From: UBA1764 sp045642565
GTDB lineage: Bacteria; Bacillota; Clostridia; Peptostreptococcales; Anaerovoracaceae
Reading direction: 5' to 3'
Length of the DNA stretch: 37,869 nucleotides
Assembly: GCA_045642565.1 (NCBI GenBank)
Contig: JAZUJE010000024.1
Span: 1-37,869, forward strand
Below the pieces are notes generated by a model. That model saw only the letters and a program-made list of their open reading frames with translations, had not been told where the DNA came from and made no database searches. The first letter of the stretch is position 1. The number at the start of each line of letters is the position of its first letter. Made by a program: the position numbers and the translations under genes. Positions 22,379-31,227 of this stretch are shown here, in pieces.

Positions 22379-23326
22379 TTAGTCATCGCTTGGTCTAAAA
22401 CCAAGACCAAGGTCTTCCAGTTTATGTGTTATTTCATCGAAAGACTTCTTACCAAGATTTCTAACCTTCATCATATCCAGTTCACTCTTCTTGGTGAGTT
22501 CTTCAACAGTATTAATATTAGCGCGTTTGAGACAGTTGAAAGAACGAACTGAAAGCTCTAATTCTTCAATGCTCATTTCAAGTGCTTTTTCCTTCTTATC
22601 TGTTGGTCTATCTACCATGGTTGCATACTGATCCATGTTTTCAGTAAGACCAATAAACAGATTCAGATGGTCAAACATAATCTTTGCGCCGATTGAAACG
22701 CCTTCCTTAGGAGAAATACTTCCGTCTGTCCAGATTTCAAGGATGAGCTTTTCAAAATCTGTAACCTGGCCAACACGAGTATTTTCTACTGTGTAGTTAA
22801 CCTTTCTTACAGGTGTATAGATACTGTCAATTGGAATTACACCAATTGGAGTTGACTCATCTTTATTCTGATCAGCAGGAACATATCCTCTACCTTTAGC
22901 TATTATAAGTTCAATAGTAAGTGTAGCATTCTTCTCAAGAGTAGCGATATGAAGTTCCGGATTGAAAATTTCAACAGGGCCCTCAGCTTGAATGTCAGCA
23001 GCTGTTACTTCTGCAGGGCCACTAACATTAATTAAAGCTCTTACACTATCATCACCTTCAAGAGAAAGTGCAAGCTTCTTTAAGTTAAGTACGATTTCTG
23101 TAACATCTTCCTTAACTCCCGGAATTGTTGAAAATTCGTGAAGAATTCCATCGATCTTGATTGAAGTTACTGCTGCACCTGGGAGTGAGCTAAGAAGAAT
23201 TCTTCTTAAACTATTACCAAGTGTATTGCCATAGCCTCTTTCCAATGGGCCTACAACAAACTTGCCATAACTTGGATCATCATCTGAAGTAAAAACTTCA
23301 ATGCTTGGCTTTTCAAATTCTATCAC
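22379..23326 (-). CDS. rpoA: RNA polymerase alpha subunit
   Basis: The 315-residue protein has the assembly domain (about 1-230, with GNTLGNSLRRILLSSLPGAAV) and a C-terminal domain (about 250-310, LSVRSFNCLKRANINTVEEL) that contacts UP elements and activators. The start is GTG 23326, with AGGAGG nine bases upstream. It sits between rpsD and rplQ, as in all alpha operons. Confidence 0.98.
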   Translation of the reverse strand: MIEFEKPSIEVFTSDDDPSYGKFVVGPLERGYGNTLGNSLRRILLSSLPGAAVTSIKIDGILHEFSTIPGVKEDVTEIVLNLKKLALSLEGDDSVRALINVSGPAEVTAADIQAEGPVEIFNPELHIATLEKNATLTIELIIAKGRGYVPADQNKDESTPIGVIPIDSIYTPVRKVNYTVENTRVGQVTDFEKLILEIWTDGSISPKEGVSIGAKIMFDHLNLFIGLTENMDQYATMVDRPTDKKEKALEMSIEELELSVRSFNCLKRANINTVEELTKKSELDMMKVRNLGKKSFDEITHKLEDLGLGFRPSDD

Positions 23327-23372
23327 TCTAATTTCCTCCTAAATTCTTAAAATCAAATCTACTTTATGCTAA

Positions 23373-23993
23373 CTATTTAGAGTAGAGTTCGACAATGAGA
23401 TGCTCTGCAACAGGGGTATCAATCATTTCTCTTGTAGGAATTGAAAGAACTTTTCCTTCAAGTTTATCCTGATTCAAGCTTACCCATTCCGGAGTACTAA
23501 TTGTCATTTCCTTGATTTCTTTGAACTTTGGAGAAGACTGGCTCTTTGCTTTTACAGCAACCACATCACCTGCAGCAAGCTGGTATGAAGGAATATTTAC
23601 CTTCTTTCCGTTTACTGTGAAATGGCTATGTGTAACAAGCTGCCTTGCTTCCTTTCTGGAAGAAGCAAATCCCATTCTGAATACTGCATTGTCAAGTCTT
23701 GTTTCAAGCATAATCAAAAGGTTAGCACCTGTCTGACCCTGCTTTCTTGCAGCCTTGTCAAAATAATTTCTAAACTGTGTTTCCTGAAGTCCGTAGAATC
23801 TCTTAGCCTTCTGTTTTTCACGAAGCTGAAGACCATAGTTAGAAGCCTTTTTGCGGCTCTGACCATGCTGCCCAGGTGCATATGCTCTCTTTTCAAGTGC
23901 ACACTTTACACTGTAGCAACGTTCACCCTTAAGGAACAACTTTTGTCCTTCTCTTCTGCAAAGTCTGCAGGAAGGTCCTGTATATCTTGCCAT
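23373..23993 (-). CDS. rpsD: 30S ribosomal protein S4 (zinc type)
   Basis: The 206-residue primary binder of 16S rRNA keeps four N-terminal cysteines (CRLCRREG...CYSVKC, residues 9-31), the zinc-binding form, and an S4 domain (about 95-160, RLDNAVFRMGFASSRKEARQLVTHSHFTVNGKKV). The gene stays within the alpha operon here, whereas Bacillus has it elsewhere. S4 could act as the operon's feedback regulator at the leader before rpsM, as in enterobacteria; this is inferred. Confidence 0.98.
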   Translation of the reverse strand: MARYTGPSCRLCRREGQKLFLKGERCYSVKCALEKRAYAPGQHGQSRKKASNYGLQLREKQKAKRFYGLQETQFRNYFDKAARKQGQTGANLLIMLETRLDNAVFRMGFASSRKEARQLVTHSHFTVNGKKVNIPSYQLAAGDVVAVKAKSQSSPKFKEIKEMTISTPEWVSLNQDKLEGKVLSIPTREMIDTPVAEHLIVELYSK

Positions 23994-24011
23994 ATTCTAT
24001 TTCCTCCCTTA

Positions 24012-24407
24012 CTAGACTCTTCTCTTCTTCGGTGGTCTGCAACCGTTGTGTGGGATTGGTGTAATATCCTTAATCATTGTTACATTAAGGCCTGCTGTCT
24101 GAAGTGCTCTAATAGCAGCTTCTCTGCCGGAACCTGGTCCCTTTACAAATACTTCTACGTTCTTAAGTCCATGTACTAATGCACCCTTTACAGCTTCTTC
24201 TGCGCACATTTGTGCAGCAAACGGAGTTGATTTTCTGGAGCCCTTAAATCCAAGAGAGCCAGATGAGCACCATGACAAAGCATTGCCCTGTGCATCAGTG
24301 ATAGTTACGATTGTGTTATTGAAAGATGCCTGGATGTGAGCTTGGCCGCTTTCAATGTTTTTACGCTCAACCTTTTTACGGCGAACAACTTTTTTAGCTT
24401 GTGCCAT
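24012..24407 (-). CDS. rpsK: 30S ribosomal protein S11
   Basis: The 131-residue platform protein carries GQAHIQASFNNTIVTITDAQGN and the C-terminal signature VKGPGSGREAAIRALQTAGLNVTMIKDITPIPHNGCRPPK. GGAGG stands at a normal distance from the ATG. It lies 17 bp after rpsM and 18 bp before rpsD. Confidence 0.98.
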   Translation of the reverse strand: MAQAKKVVRRKKVERKNIESGQAHIQASFNNTIVTITDAQGNALSWCSSGSLGFKGSRKSTPFAAQMCAEEAVKGALVHGLKNVEVFVKGPGSGREAAIRALQTAGLNVTMIKDITPIPHNGCRPPKKRRV

Positions 24408-24424
24408 TTAAGCTTACCTCCTTA

Positions 24425-24799
24425 TTAATCTTTCTTATGAGATCTGCCAACAGTCTTCTTAGGACCCTTACGAGTTCTTGAATTGTTCTTTGTGTTCTGA
24501 CCACGAACTGGCAGATTTCTTCTGTGACGAATTCCTCTGTAGCAACCGATTTCCATGAGTCGCTTAATGTTCAGAGAAACTTCTCTTCTAAGGTCACCCT
24601 CAACCATGTATTCTGAGTCGAGGATTTTTCTGATTGCACCTAATTCTTCTTCGGAAAGATCCTTAATTCTTGTATCAGGGTTTACTCCTGCTTTCGCAAG
24701 AATAGCCTGTGAAGACTTAAGACCAATGCCGTAGATATAGGTGAGGCCGATCTCTACTCTTTTGTTATTAGGCAGATCGACGCCGGCTAAACGAGCCAT
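24425..24799 (-). CDS. rpsM: 30S ribosomal protein S13
   Basis: The 124-residue head protein contacts the P-site tRNA and the subunit bridge. It begins MARLAGVDLPNNKRVEIGLTYIYGIG and ends with the basic signature YRGIRHRRNLPVRGQNTKNNSRTRKGP. A GGAGG site precedes it. It is the first gene after the 118-bp gap that may hold the alpha-operon regulatory leader. Confidence 0.98.
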   Translation of the reverse strand: MARLAGVDLPNNKRVEIGLTYIYGIGLKSSQAILAKAGVNPDTRIKDLSEEELGAIRKILDSEYMVEGDLRREVSLNIKRLMEIGCYRGIRHRRNLPVRGQNTKNNSRTRKGPKKTVGRSHKKD

Positions 24800-24917
24800 A
24801 TAGTTTACCTCCTATACTGCAACTATAAAAATATAATTTAACCTTCCGTATAAGCTCTTACCTCCCCAGCTGCGATATTACATCTGTAGGCCGAGCCGCC
24901 GGAAGACAGTTGATTAA
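24800..24917 (-). other. Structured spacer before rpsM (possible alpha-operon control site)
   Basis: This is the largest gap inside the superoperon. It holds GC-rich complementary pieces (CTGT...ACAG enclosing CCGGCGGCTCGGCC), an internal GGGGAGGTAAG that resembles a ribosome binding site but has no start codon after it, and the real rpsM site at its end. In enterobacteria S4 binds a pseudoknot here; I cannot confirm that fold. Confidence 0.4.
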
Positions 24918-25031
24918 TTAGCCCTGTGTCTGCTTATGCTTTGGGTTTTCGCAAATAACCATGACCTTGCCATGTCTCTTGATAACCTTGCACTTTTCGC
25001 AGATAGGTTTTACTGATGCTCTTACTTTCAT
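24918..25031 (-). CDS. rpmJ: 50S ribosomal protein L36
   Basis: The 37-residue protein MKVRASVKPICEKCK... ends in KHKQTQG. It has the C-x2-C...C...H zinc pattern (Cys11, Cys14, Cys27, His32) of the ancestral L36. The ATG abuts the infA stop (TAAATG), with GGAGG in the infA 3' end, so the two are coupled. Confidence 0.97.
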   Translation of the reverse strand: MKVRASVKPICEKCKVIKRHGKVMVICENPKHKQTQG

Positions 25032-25250
25032 TTATTTATCCCTCCATGTAATTCTTCCACGGCCCAAGTCGTATGGACTGAGCTCCATCTTTACCTTGTC
25101 GCCTGGAAGGATGCGGATAAAATTCATCCTCATCTTACCAGATATGGTTGCCAGAACAACAAAATCGTTTTCCAGCTTTACCTTGAACATTGCATTAGGC
25201 AATGCTTCAAGAACTGTACCCATTACTTCAATGCTATCTTTCTTAGCCAT
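25032..25250 (-). CDS. infA: Translation initiation factor IF-1
   Basis: The 72-residue S1-like OB-fold protein begins MAKKDSIEVMGTVLEALPNAMFKV and ends ITWRDK, and is full length. It binds the 30S A site during initiation. GGAG precedes the ATG. The location between map and rpmJ is the usual Firmicutes order; the KOW-domain gene often found here is missing. Confidence 0.98.
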   Translation of the reverse strand: MAKKDSIEVMGTVLEALPNAMFKVKLENDFVVLATISGKMRMNFIRILPGDKVKMELSPYDLGRGRITWRDK

Positions 25251-25264
25251 TAAATAATAACTCC

Positions 25265-26011
25265 TTACTTCGTGAGCAAAATTGGATCACCATCTGTTAT
25301 TACGATGGTATTTTCGTAGTGAGCTGCATAGCCTTTGTCTTTAGTGACAGCTGTCCAGCCATCCTTTAAGACATTTACTTCATAAGTTCCGGTTGCAATC
25401 ATAGGTTCAATAGCAAGCACCATTCCCGGCACAAGCTGAGGCCCATGATTTGCTTTACCATAGTTTGGGATCATAGGATCTTCGTGCATATTACGCCCAA
25501 CACCATGGCCCACATAATCTCTTATTACTGAAAAGCCTTCAGCTTCGACACATTCTTGAATCGCATGAGATATATCGCCAAGGCGATTACCCTTTCTTGC
25601 GAAGAATATTCCGGCAAAGAAACTTTTCTCTGCAACCTCGATAAGCTTTTGATGCTCTTCACTAATCTTGCCCACTGGATATGTCCTAGCAGCATCGGAA
25701 TAAAATCCTTTGTATATCGTGCCAAGATCTACGCTTACGATATCACCTTCCATTAAGATTCTCTTTTTGGAAGGGATACCGTGAACTACTTCTTCGTTAA
25801 CCGACACACAGGCACAAGCGGGATAACCGCTATAGCCTTTGAATGCTGGTTTCATACCTGCTTTGAGGATGTATTCCTCAACATAATCATCTACATCTTT
25901 TGTGGACATCCCAGGTTTAATGATATCAGCTAAATTCGCGAGCATTTCTTTTGTCGGAACAGCTGCCGCTCTCATTAACTCGATTTCCTCATCAGATTTA
26001 ATTATGATCAT
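25265..26011 (-). CDS. map: Methionine aminopeptidase, type I
   Basis: The 248-residue metalloprotease removes the N-terminal Met of new proteins. Metal ligands are visible in order: Asp in SVDLGTIYKGFYSDAART (two aspartates), His in VGHGVGRNMHEDP, Glu in LAIEPM and a late Glu in HYENTIVI. The substrate His is in EEVVHGIPSKK. The ATG is three bases after the adk stop, with GGAG inside adk. Confidence 0.97.
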   Translation of the reverse strand: MIIIKSDEEIELMRAAAVPTKEMLANLADIIKPGMSTKDVDDYVEEYILKAGMKPAFKGYSGYPACACVSVNEEVVHGIPSKKRILMEGDIVSVDLGTIYKGFYSDAARTYPVGKISEEHQKLIEVAEKSFFAGIFFARKGNRLGDISHAIQECVEAEGFSVIRDYVGHGVGRNMHEDPMIPNYGKANHGPQLVPGMVLAIEPMIATGTYEVNVLKDGWTAVTKDKGYAAHYENTIVITDGDPILLTK

Positions 26012-26014
26012 GCT

Positions 26015-26662
26015 TTACTCTCCTAAAGCTTTGCAGATATCTGCAAAAACTTTGTCCATATCTTGATCGCCATTTACAGCTTTTAAGATATTTGTTTTCT
26101 TATAGTATTCTGTCAATGGAGCTGTTTGATTTGCATAAACTTTAAGTCTATTTTTAACAGTCTCTTCTGCATCATCTGCGCGCTGATAAACTTCACCGCC
26201 ACACACATCACATACACCATCTTTTTTAGGAGGCATATTAACTGCATGGTAAGGTCTGCCGCAATTTCTGCAAACTCTTCTTCCTGCTGCGCGAGGAATA
26301 AGTACACTGTCAGGAACCTCAATATCAATTACATCATCCAGAGTCTGATTTTTTGAAGCAAGAAATTTGTCAAAATGTTCAGCTTGGAAAATTGTTCTTG
26401 GGAAGCCGTCAAGAAGATATCCATTTTTGCAATCATCTTGCATAACTCTATCTTCTACTAAATCGCATGTGAGTTCATCTGGAACTAATTCACCTTTATC
26501 AATATATTCTTTTGCTTTTTTACCAAGAGGTGTTCCTTGCTTAATATTCGCACGAAATATATCACCTGTTGAGATGTGCAAAATATTATATTTTTCTGCG
26601 ATTCCGGAAGCCTGTGTTCCTTTTCCGGCACCCGGAGGTCCTAATAATACTATGTGTTTCAT
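26015..26662 (-). CDS. adk: Adenylate kinase (zinc LID form)
   Basis: The 215-residue enzyme interconverts ATP plus AMP with two ADP. The P-loop GPPGAGKGT is at residues 7-15, DGFPRT is in the core, and the LID (about 125-160) carries four cysteines (CRNC...CDVC) for a structural zinc, as in Gram-positive enzymes. It lies between secY and map. Confidence 0.98.
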   Translation of the reverse strand: MKHIVLLGPPGAGKGTQASGIAEKYNILHISTGDIFRANIKQGTPLGKKAKEYIDKGELVPDELTCDLVEDRVMQDDCKNGYLLDGFPRTIFQAEHFDKFLASKNQTLDDVIDIEVPDSVLIPRAAGRRVCRNCGRPYHAVNMPPKKDGVCDVCGGEVYQRADDAEETVKNRLKVYANQTAPLTEYYKKTNILKAVNGDQDMDKVFADICKALGE

Positions 26663-26672
26663 GTTTTTCTCC

Positions 26673-27956
26673 TTACTTTAAGAAACCTTGGTAGTTTCTC
26701 ATCTGCATCTGTGTTTCAATTGCACGAACTGTATCAAGAGCTACACCAACAGCAATGATTAAGGATGTTCCACCAAAACCAACTGCTAATGCTGTCCAGT
26801 GCTGGAGCAGTGATGGAATAGCAGCTACGATAGCAAGGAAAACAGCACTTACAAGATCAAGTCTGATTGCAACTTTATGAATGTAATCTGATGTAGCTTT
26901 GCCAGGTCTGATACCAGGAATGAAGCCACCATTGTTCTTCATATTATCTGCAATTTCTGCAGGGTTGAAACTGATTGATCCATAGAAATATGTAAATGCG
27001 AAAATAAGTACCATATCAAGTGCGAAATAAATCCAGAATCCCGGAACACCTGATGTTGATAAATATTTCTTTACAAATGCTGCAAAGCCACCATTAGGGA
27101 ACATATATGCAAATGTTGCAGGAAGCTGCAGCAATGATACTGCGAAAATTACTGGAATAACACCAGCTTGGTTAACCTTGATAGGAATGTTTGTGGATTG
27201 TCCGCCATACATTCTGCGGCCAACAACTCTCTTAGCATATTGTACTGGAATCTTTCTGGTACCTTCTTGAACAAGAACGATACCTGCAGTTACAAGAATT
27301 GCAAAGATGCAGAACAAAATGATTGAAAGCCAGCTGTATGTTCCTTGAATACCACCAGCAATTGTTGATCTAATTGCAGTAGGAACTCTGGAAACGATAC
27401 CTGCGAAAATTAACAGTGAGATACCATTGCCAACGCCCTTTTCGTCAATCTTTTCACCGAGCCACATAAGGAATGCTGTTCCGGCGATAAGAACTAAAAC
27501 GATTACGATCTTTACTAAAACGCTATCTGTTGTAAGTACACTTTTAAAAAGTCCGAATGTGTAACCAACAGACTGAATAAGTGCAAGTGCAACTGTGATG
27601 TATCTAGTATAAGAAGCAATCTTTCTTCTTCCTTCTTCACCTTCTTTTGCGAGAGCTTCAAGAGAAGGAATCGCAATTGTTAAAAGTTGAAGAATAATTG
27701 ACGATGTAATATACGGTGTGATACTTAAAGCAAAAATTGTGAAGTTGCTGAAAGAACCACCACTGAACAGGTCAAAGAGTCCAAACAAACCTGCTGAGTT
27801 GGCATCAAATAATTGTGTCAACATTGTTCTATCGATATAAGGAACAGGAATGTTAGAACCGATTCTGAAAATGATCAGCATGACGATTGTGAAAATCATC
27901 TTTTTTCTCATTTCAGGAATTCTCCAAGCCTGAACAATCGTCTGAATCATACCCAT
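26673..27956 (-). CDS. secY: Protein translocase subunit SecY
   Basis: The 427-residue, ten-TM channel protein of the Sec translocon has the N-terminal RIGSNIPVPYIDR, the GGSFSNFTIFALSITPYITSSIILQLL plug region, the TM5 region, VGRRMYGGQSTNIPIKVNQAGVIPVIFA, and the C-terminal EIADNMKNNGGFIPGIRPG. It overlaps the rplO stop by one base (TAATG), with GAGG in rplO. Confidence 0.98.
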   Translation of the reverse strand: MGMIQTIVQAWRIPEMRKKMIFTIVMLIIFRIGSNIPVPYIDRTMLTQLFDANSAGLFGLFDLFSGGSFSNFTIFALSITPYITSSIILQLLTIAIPSLEALAKEGEEGRRKIASYTRYITVALALIQSVGYTFGLFKSVLTTDSVLVKIVIVLVLIAGTAFLMWLGEKIDEKGVGNGISLLIFAGIVSRVPTAIRSTIAGGIQGTYSWLSIILFCIFAILVTAGIVLVQEGTRKIPVQYAKRVVGRRMYGGQSTNIPIKVNQAGVIPVIFAVSLLQLPATFAYMFPNGGFAAFVKKYLSTSGVPGFWIYFALDMVLIFAFTYFYGSISFNPAEIADNMKNNGGFIPGIRPGKATSDYIHKVAIRLDLVSAVFLAIVAAIPSLLQHWTALAVGFGGTSLIIAVGVALDTVRAIETQMQMRNYQGFLK

Positions 27957-28396
27957 TAAAATACCTCTGCCTTTCCTCCAGCAGCTTCGATCTTTTCAAG
28001 AGCCGATTTGCTGAACTTGGATGCCTGTACGGTAAGTTTCTTTGTGAGTTCGCCGCCACCTAAAATCTTGATGCCGTCGCCCTGGCCTTTTGCAAGACCT
28101 GCGTCACAAATCATGTCGATTGTAACTGTTGATCCATCTTCGAAAATGTTAAGAGCGCCAACATTAACGCCAACAAATTCTGTTCTCCAATGGTTTGTGA
28201 AACCTCTCTTTGGGTTTCTTCTGTAAAGAGGCATCTGACCACCTTCAAATCCGAGACGAACGCCGCCACCGGATCTTGCTTTTTGACCATTCATTCCTCT
28301 ACCAGCTGTACAACCATTGCCAGTTGCTCTGCCTTGACCCTTTCTCTTAGCTGTGAAAGTTGATCCAGCAGGCTTTTTTAATTCATGAAGTTTCAT
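27956..28396 (-). CDS. rplO: 50S ribosomal protein L15
   Basis: The 146-residue protein has the Gly/Arg-rich N-terminal extension (KRKGQGRATGNGCTAGRGMNGQKARSGGGVRLGFEGGQMPLYRRNPKRGF) that threads into 23S rRNA, and the globular part ending in AGGKAEVF. It is the last ribosomal gene of the spc group before secY and shares one base with it. Confidence 0.98.
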   Translation of the reverse strand: MKLHELKKPAGSTFTAKRKGQGRATGNGCTAGRGMNGQKARSGGGVRLGFEGGQMPLYRRNPKRGFTNHWRTEFVGVNVGALNIFEDGSTVTIDMICDAGLAKGQGDGIKILGGGELTKKLTVQASKFSKSALEKIEAAGGKAEVF

Positions 28397-28414
28397 ATTA
28401 TATATACCTCCTGA

Positions 28415-28588
28415 TTATTCAACCTTCAGTAAGTGGCTAACCTTTGCGATTGCGCCACGGGTCTGAGGTGTATCTTCTAATTCTACTACTGTATGAAGTT
28501 TGCCAAGTCCGAGAGCTTCTACAACCTTCTTCTGATAAGGAGAAGAACCAATTGTGCTCTTGACTAATTCTACTTTAATCTTTGCCAT
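28415..28588 (-). CDS. rpmD: 50S ribosomal protein L30
   Basis: The 57-residue protein starts MAKIKVELVKSTIGSSPYQK and continues with VVEALGLGKLHTVVELEDTP, ending HLLKVE; this is the full bacterial L30 length and pattern. AGGAGG precedes the ATG. It lies between rpsE and rplO as expected. Confidence 0.97.
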   Translation of the reverse strand: MAKIKVELVKSTIGSSPYQKKVVEALGLGKLHTVVELEDTPQTRGAIAKVSHLLKVE

Positions 28589-28601
28589 GAGTTGCTTCCT
28601 C

Positions 28602-29105
28602 CTATCCTAAGATTTCTTTCTTTTCAAGGCCACGAGCATCAGATACTTGTTTAAGTGTCTTTAATGTCTTAAGACCTTCAAGTGTTGCATAAGCTACATT
28701 GCCGGCATTGCTGCTGCCAAGTGACTTAGCTCTGATATCTTTAATGCCAGCGAATTCGAGCACTGTACGTGCAGCACCACCAGCAATAACTCCTGTACCA
28801 GGAGCAGCAGGCATAAGTAAAACTTTACCTGCACCGAAAACTCCAAGATTTCTATGTGGAATTGTTGTTCCAAGCATAGGTACTGTAACGAGGCTCTTCT
28901 TTGCGTCTTCTGTAGCCTTTCTTACTGCTTCTGGAATTTCCATGGATTTACCAAGACCAAGACCAACGTGACCATTTGAGTCTCCGACTACAACGGTAAC
29001 ACTGAATCTGGAATTCTTACCACCCTTAACTACCTTTGTAACACGTCTGATGTTAACAATGGATTCTTTTAAGTCAAGTTTGGATACATCTAAGGTATTA
29101 CGCAT
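28602..29105 (-). CDS. rpsE: 30S ribosomal protein S5
   Basis: The 167-residue protein has the double-stranded RNA-binding fold at the N-terminus (INIRRVTKVVKGGKNSRFSVTVVVGDSNGHVGLGLGKSMEIPEAVRKA) and the C-terminal fold with AAPGTGVIAGGAARTVLEFAGI. It helps form the mRNA entry channel and affects decoding accuracy. GGAGG precedes the ATG. Confidence 0.98.
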   Translation of the reverse strand: MRNTLDVSKLDLKESIVNIRRVTKVVKGGKNSRFSVTVVVGDSNGHVGLGLGKSMEIPEAVRKATEDAKKSLVTVPMLGTTIPHRNLGVFGAGKVLLMPAAPGTGVIAGGAARTVLEFAGIKDIRAKSLGSSNAGNVAYATLEGLKTLKTLKQVSDARGLEKKEILG

Positions 29106-29120
29106 TTAGATCCTCCTTCA

Positions 29121-29480
29121 TTAGAACTGCAGTCCGGCTTCTCTTGCGCCGTCAGCGAGTTCTTTTACTCTACCGTGATACAGATAGCCGCCTCTGTCGA
29201 AGCAAACTGTCTTAATGCCTGCATCTGCAGCAACTTTTGCAAGTTTAGTTCCAACAGCTTTAGCAGCTTCTTTATTTCCGCCATAGCTTAAACCTAAATC
29301 TTTGTCAAGAGAGCTTGCGCTTGCAAGTGTCTTACCATTTACGTCATCAATAATCTGAGCGTAAATATTTTTTGTACTTCTGTAAACACAGAGTCTAGGC
29401 ATTTCCGGAGTACCGAATACGTCTTTTCTTACTCTTGCATGTCTTTTAACACGCATATCGTTTCTACTTAATTTAGCCAT
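29121..29480 (-). CDS. rplR: 50S ribosomal protein L18
   Basis: The 119-residue 5S rRNA-binding protein has RHARVRKDVFGTPEMPRLCVYRSTKNIYAQIIDD and ends FDRGGYLYHGRVKELADGAREAGLQF. A GTG two codons earlier is possible, but the GGAGG is better spaced for the ATG at 29480 (MAKLSRND). Confidence 0.97.
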   Translation of the reverse strand: MAKLSRNDMRVKRHARVRKDVFGTPEMPRLCVYRSTKNIYAQIIDDVNGKTLASASSLDKDLGLSYGGNKEAAKAVGTKLAKVAADAGIKTVCFDRGGYLYHGRVKELADGAREAGLQF

Positions 29481-29494
29481 ATTCACTTACCCTC

Positions 29495-30034
29495 CTACTT
29501 ACCGGTCTTGCCTTCCTTGCGGCGAACATACTCATCGACATAACGAATACCTTTACCCTTATAAGGTTCTGGTTTTCTCCATGCACGAATCTTTGCTGCG
29601 TAGTTGCCAACAAGTTCTTTGCTTGCACCCTTTACAGTAAGATCAGTTGGGCTTGTAACTTCAACTGTGATACCTTCTGGGTCCGGCATAATTACTGGGT
29701 GAGAGTAACCGAGTTGCATTACGAGATCTTTACCCTTCTTTTCAGCTTTGTAACCAACGCCGATCATTGTGAGTTTCTTTTCGTAACCTTCAGTTACACC
29801 GTGAACCATGTTATTTACAAGGCTTCTTGCGAGACCGTGTTGAGCATTTGTAAGTCTGTCTTCATCAACAGGTGTAAGCTTAACTAATCCGGCTTCAACT
29901 TCTACCTTGATTTTTTCTGAGATCTGTTCGCTTAAAGTTCCCTTAGGTCCTTTAACAGTAACCAGGTTGGTGTCAGAAACACTAACTTCTACACCGGCAG
30001 GAACAGTCACAGGCAGTTTTCCTATTCTGGACAT
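29495..30034 (-). CDS. rplF: 50S ribosomal protein L6
   Basis: The 179-residue protein begins MSRIGKLPVTVPAGVEV and has the C-terminal signature KIRAWRKPEPYKGKGIRYVDEYVRRKEGKTGK. It contacts the sarcin-ricin loop region. The ATG is preceded by AAAGGAG. Confidence 0.98.
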   Translation of the reverse strand: MSRIGKLPVTVPAGVEVSVSDTNLVTVKGPKGTLSEQISEKIKVEVEAGLVKLTPVDEDRLTNAQHGLARSLVNNMVHGVTEGYEKKLTMIGVGYKAEKKGKDLVMQLGYSHPVIMPDPEGITVEVTSPTDLTVKGASKELVGNYAAKIRAWRKPEPYKGKGIRYVDEYVRRKEGKTGK

Positions 30035-30052
30035 TTGTTACTCCTTTCCTAA

Positions 30053-30454
30053 TTACCAAACGTAACAGATAACTTCGCCACCAAGTCCAAGCTTTCTAGC
30101 TTCCTTATCAGTGATAAGTCCCTTAGATGTGGAAATGATTGCGATTCCGAGACCACCAAGAACCTTTGGAAGCTCATCTTTTTGAGCATAAACCTTAAGG
30201 CCTGGTTTAGAAATTCTCTTGATGCCACTGATAACTTTTGACTTACCAGCGCCATACTTCATTTCTACGCGGATAACTGGCTGAACGCTTTCGCCTTCAA
30301 CTACTTCATATCCTTTGATATAGCCTTCCTTAACAAGAATTTCAGCTATATTCTTTTTAATCTTAGAAGCAGGAATGTCAACACTTGCGTGACCAGCAGT
30401 ATTTGCATTTCTAATTCTTGTGAGCATATCAGCTACAGGATCTGTCATTGTCAT
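30053..30454 (-). CDS. rpsH: 30S ribosomal protein S8
   Basis: The 133-residue protein starts MTMTDPVADMLTRIRNA and ends with the signature GIAIISTSKGLITDKEARKLGLGGEVICYVW. It is an early 16S rRNA binder and, in enterobacteria, the regulator of the spc operon by binding mRNA near rplE; no such site is evident here. GGAGG is eight bases from the ATG. Confidence 0.98.
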   Translation of the reverse strand: MTMTDPVADMLTRIRNANTAGHASVDIPASKIKKNIAEILVKEGYIKGYEVVEGESVQPVIRVEMKYGAGKSKVISGIKRISKPGLKVYAQKDELPKVLGGLGIAIISTSKGLITDKEARKLGLGGEVICYVW

Positions 30455-30470
30455 GTCTATTTCCTCCTTC

Positions 30471-30656
30471 CTACCAACTTGCTTTTCTTACGCCAGGAAT
30501 TTCGCCCTTATAAGCTAATTCTCTGAAACAAATACGGCAAACGCCATACTTCTTTAATACGGAATGTGGTCTTCCACAAACCTTACAACGTGTGTATGCC
30601 CTTGTTGAGAACTTAGGCTTACGTGCTTGTTTAACTTTTAAACTTGTTTTTGCCAT
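30471..30656 (-). CDS. rpsN: 30S ribosomal protein S14, zinc type
   Basis: The 61-residue short S14 has two CxxC pairs (CKVCGRPHS and CRICFREL), the zinc ribbon of the Firmicutes form. A longer frame reaches 30722, but the ATG at 30656 (MAKTSLKVKQ) has AAAGGAG and matches the family start. Confidence 0.97.
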   Translation of the reverse strand: MAKTSLKVKQARKPKFSTRAYTRCKVCGRPHSVLKKYGVCRICFRELAYKGEIPGVRKASW

Positions 30657-30669
30657 TTCGTTCTCCTTT

Positions 30670-31212
30670 CTACTTTTCAAACGGCATACCAAGCAGTTCG
30701 AGAAGAGCCTTAGCTTCTTCATCTGTCTTTGCTGTGGTTGTGAATACGATATCCATACCTCTAACCTTCTCTACCTGATCGTAAACGATTTCAGGGAAGA
30801 TTAGTTGTTCCTTAACGCCCATAGAATAATTTCCACGACCGTCGAAAGAATTCTTGCTAACGCCCTTAAAGTCACGTACTCTTGGAAGCGCAATGTTGAA
30901 GAACTTATCAGCGAATTCGTACATTCTGTCTCCTCTTAAGGTAACCATGCAGCCTACGCTTTGTCCTTCACGAACTTTAAAGTTAGCAATTGATTTTCTT
31001 GACTTTGTTACTACAGGAGCCTGTCCTGCAATAGTAGCCATTTCCTTAACTGCAACTTCAAGCAGCTTTGGATTATCTTTAGTATCACCAAGACCCATGT
31101 TTAATGTAATCTTTGTGAGCTTTGGAACCATCATAGGGTTCTTGTAACCGAACTTTTCCTTAAGTGCTGGGAAAACTTCGTTCTTATACATCTCATTCAT
31201 TCTTGATGCCAT
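30670..31212 (-). CDS. rplE: 50S ribosomal protein L5
   Basis: The 180-residue protein holds 5S rRNA in the central protuberance. Signatures are NPMMVPKLTKITLNMGLGD, the QAPVVTKSRKSIANFKVREG block and FPEIVYDQVEKVRGMDIVFTTTAKTDEEAKALLELLGMPF. A purine-rich GGGAGAATG precedes the ATG. Confidence 0.98.
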   Translation of the reverse strand: MASRMNEMYKNEVFPALKEKFGYKNPMMVPKLTKITLNMGLGDTKDNPKLLEVAVKEMATIAGQAPVVTKSRKSIANFKVREGQSVGCMVTLRGDRMYEFADKFFNIALPRVRDFKGVSKNSFDGRGNYSMGVKEQLIFPEIVYDQVEKVRGMDIVFTTTAKTDEEAKALLELLGMPFEK

Positions 31213-31227
31213 AATTCATTCTCCCTT

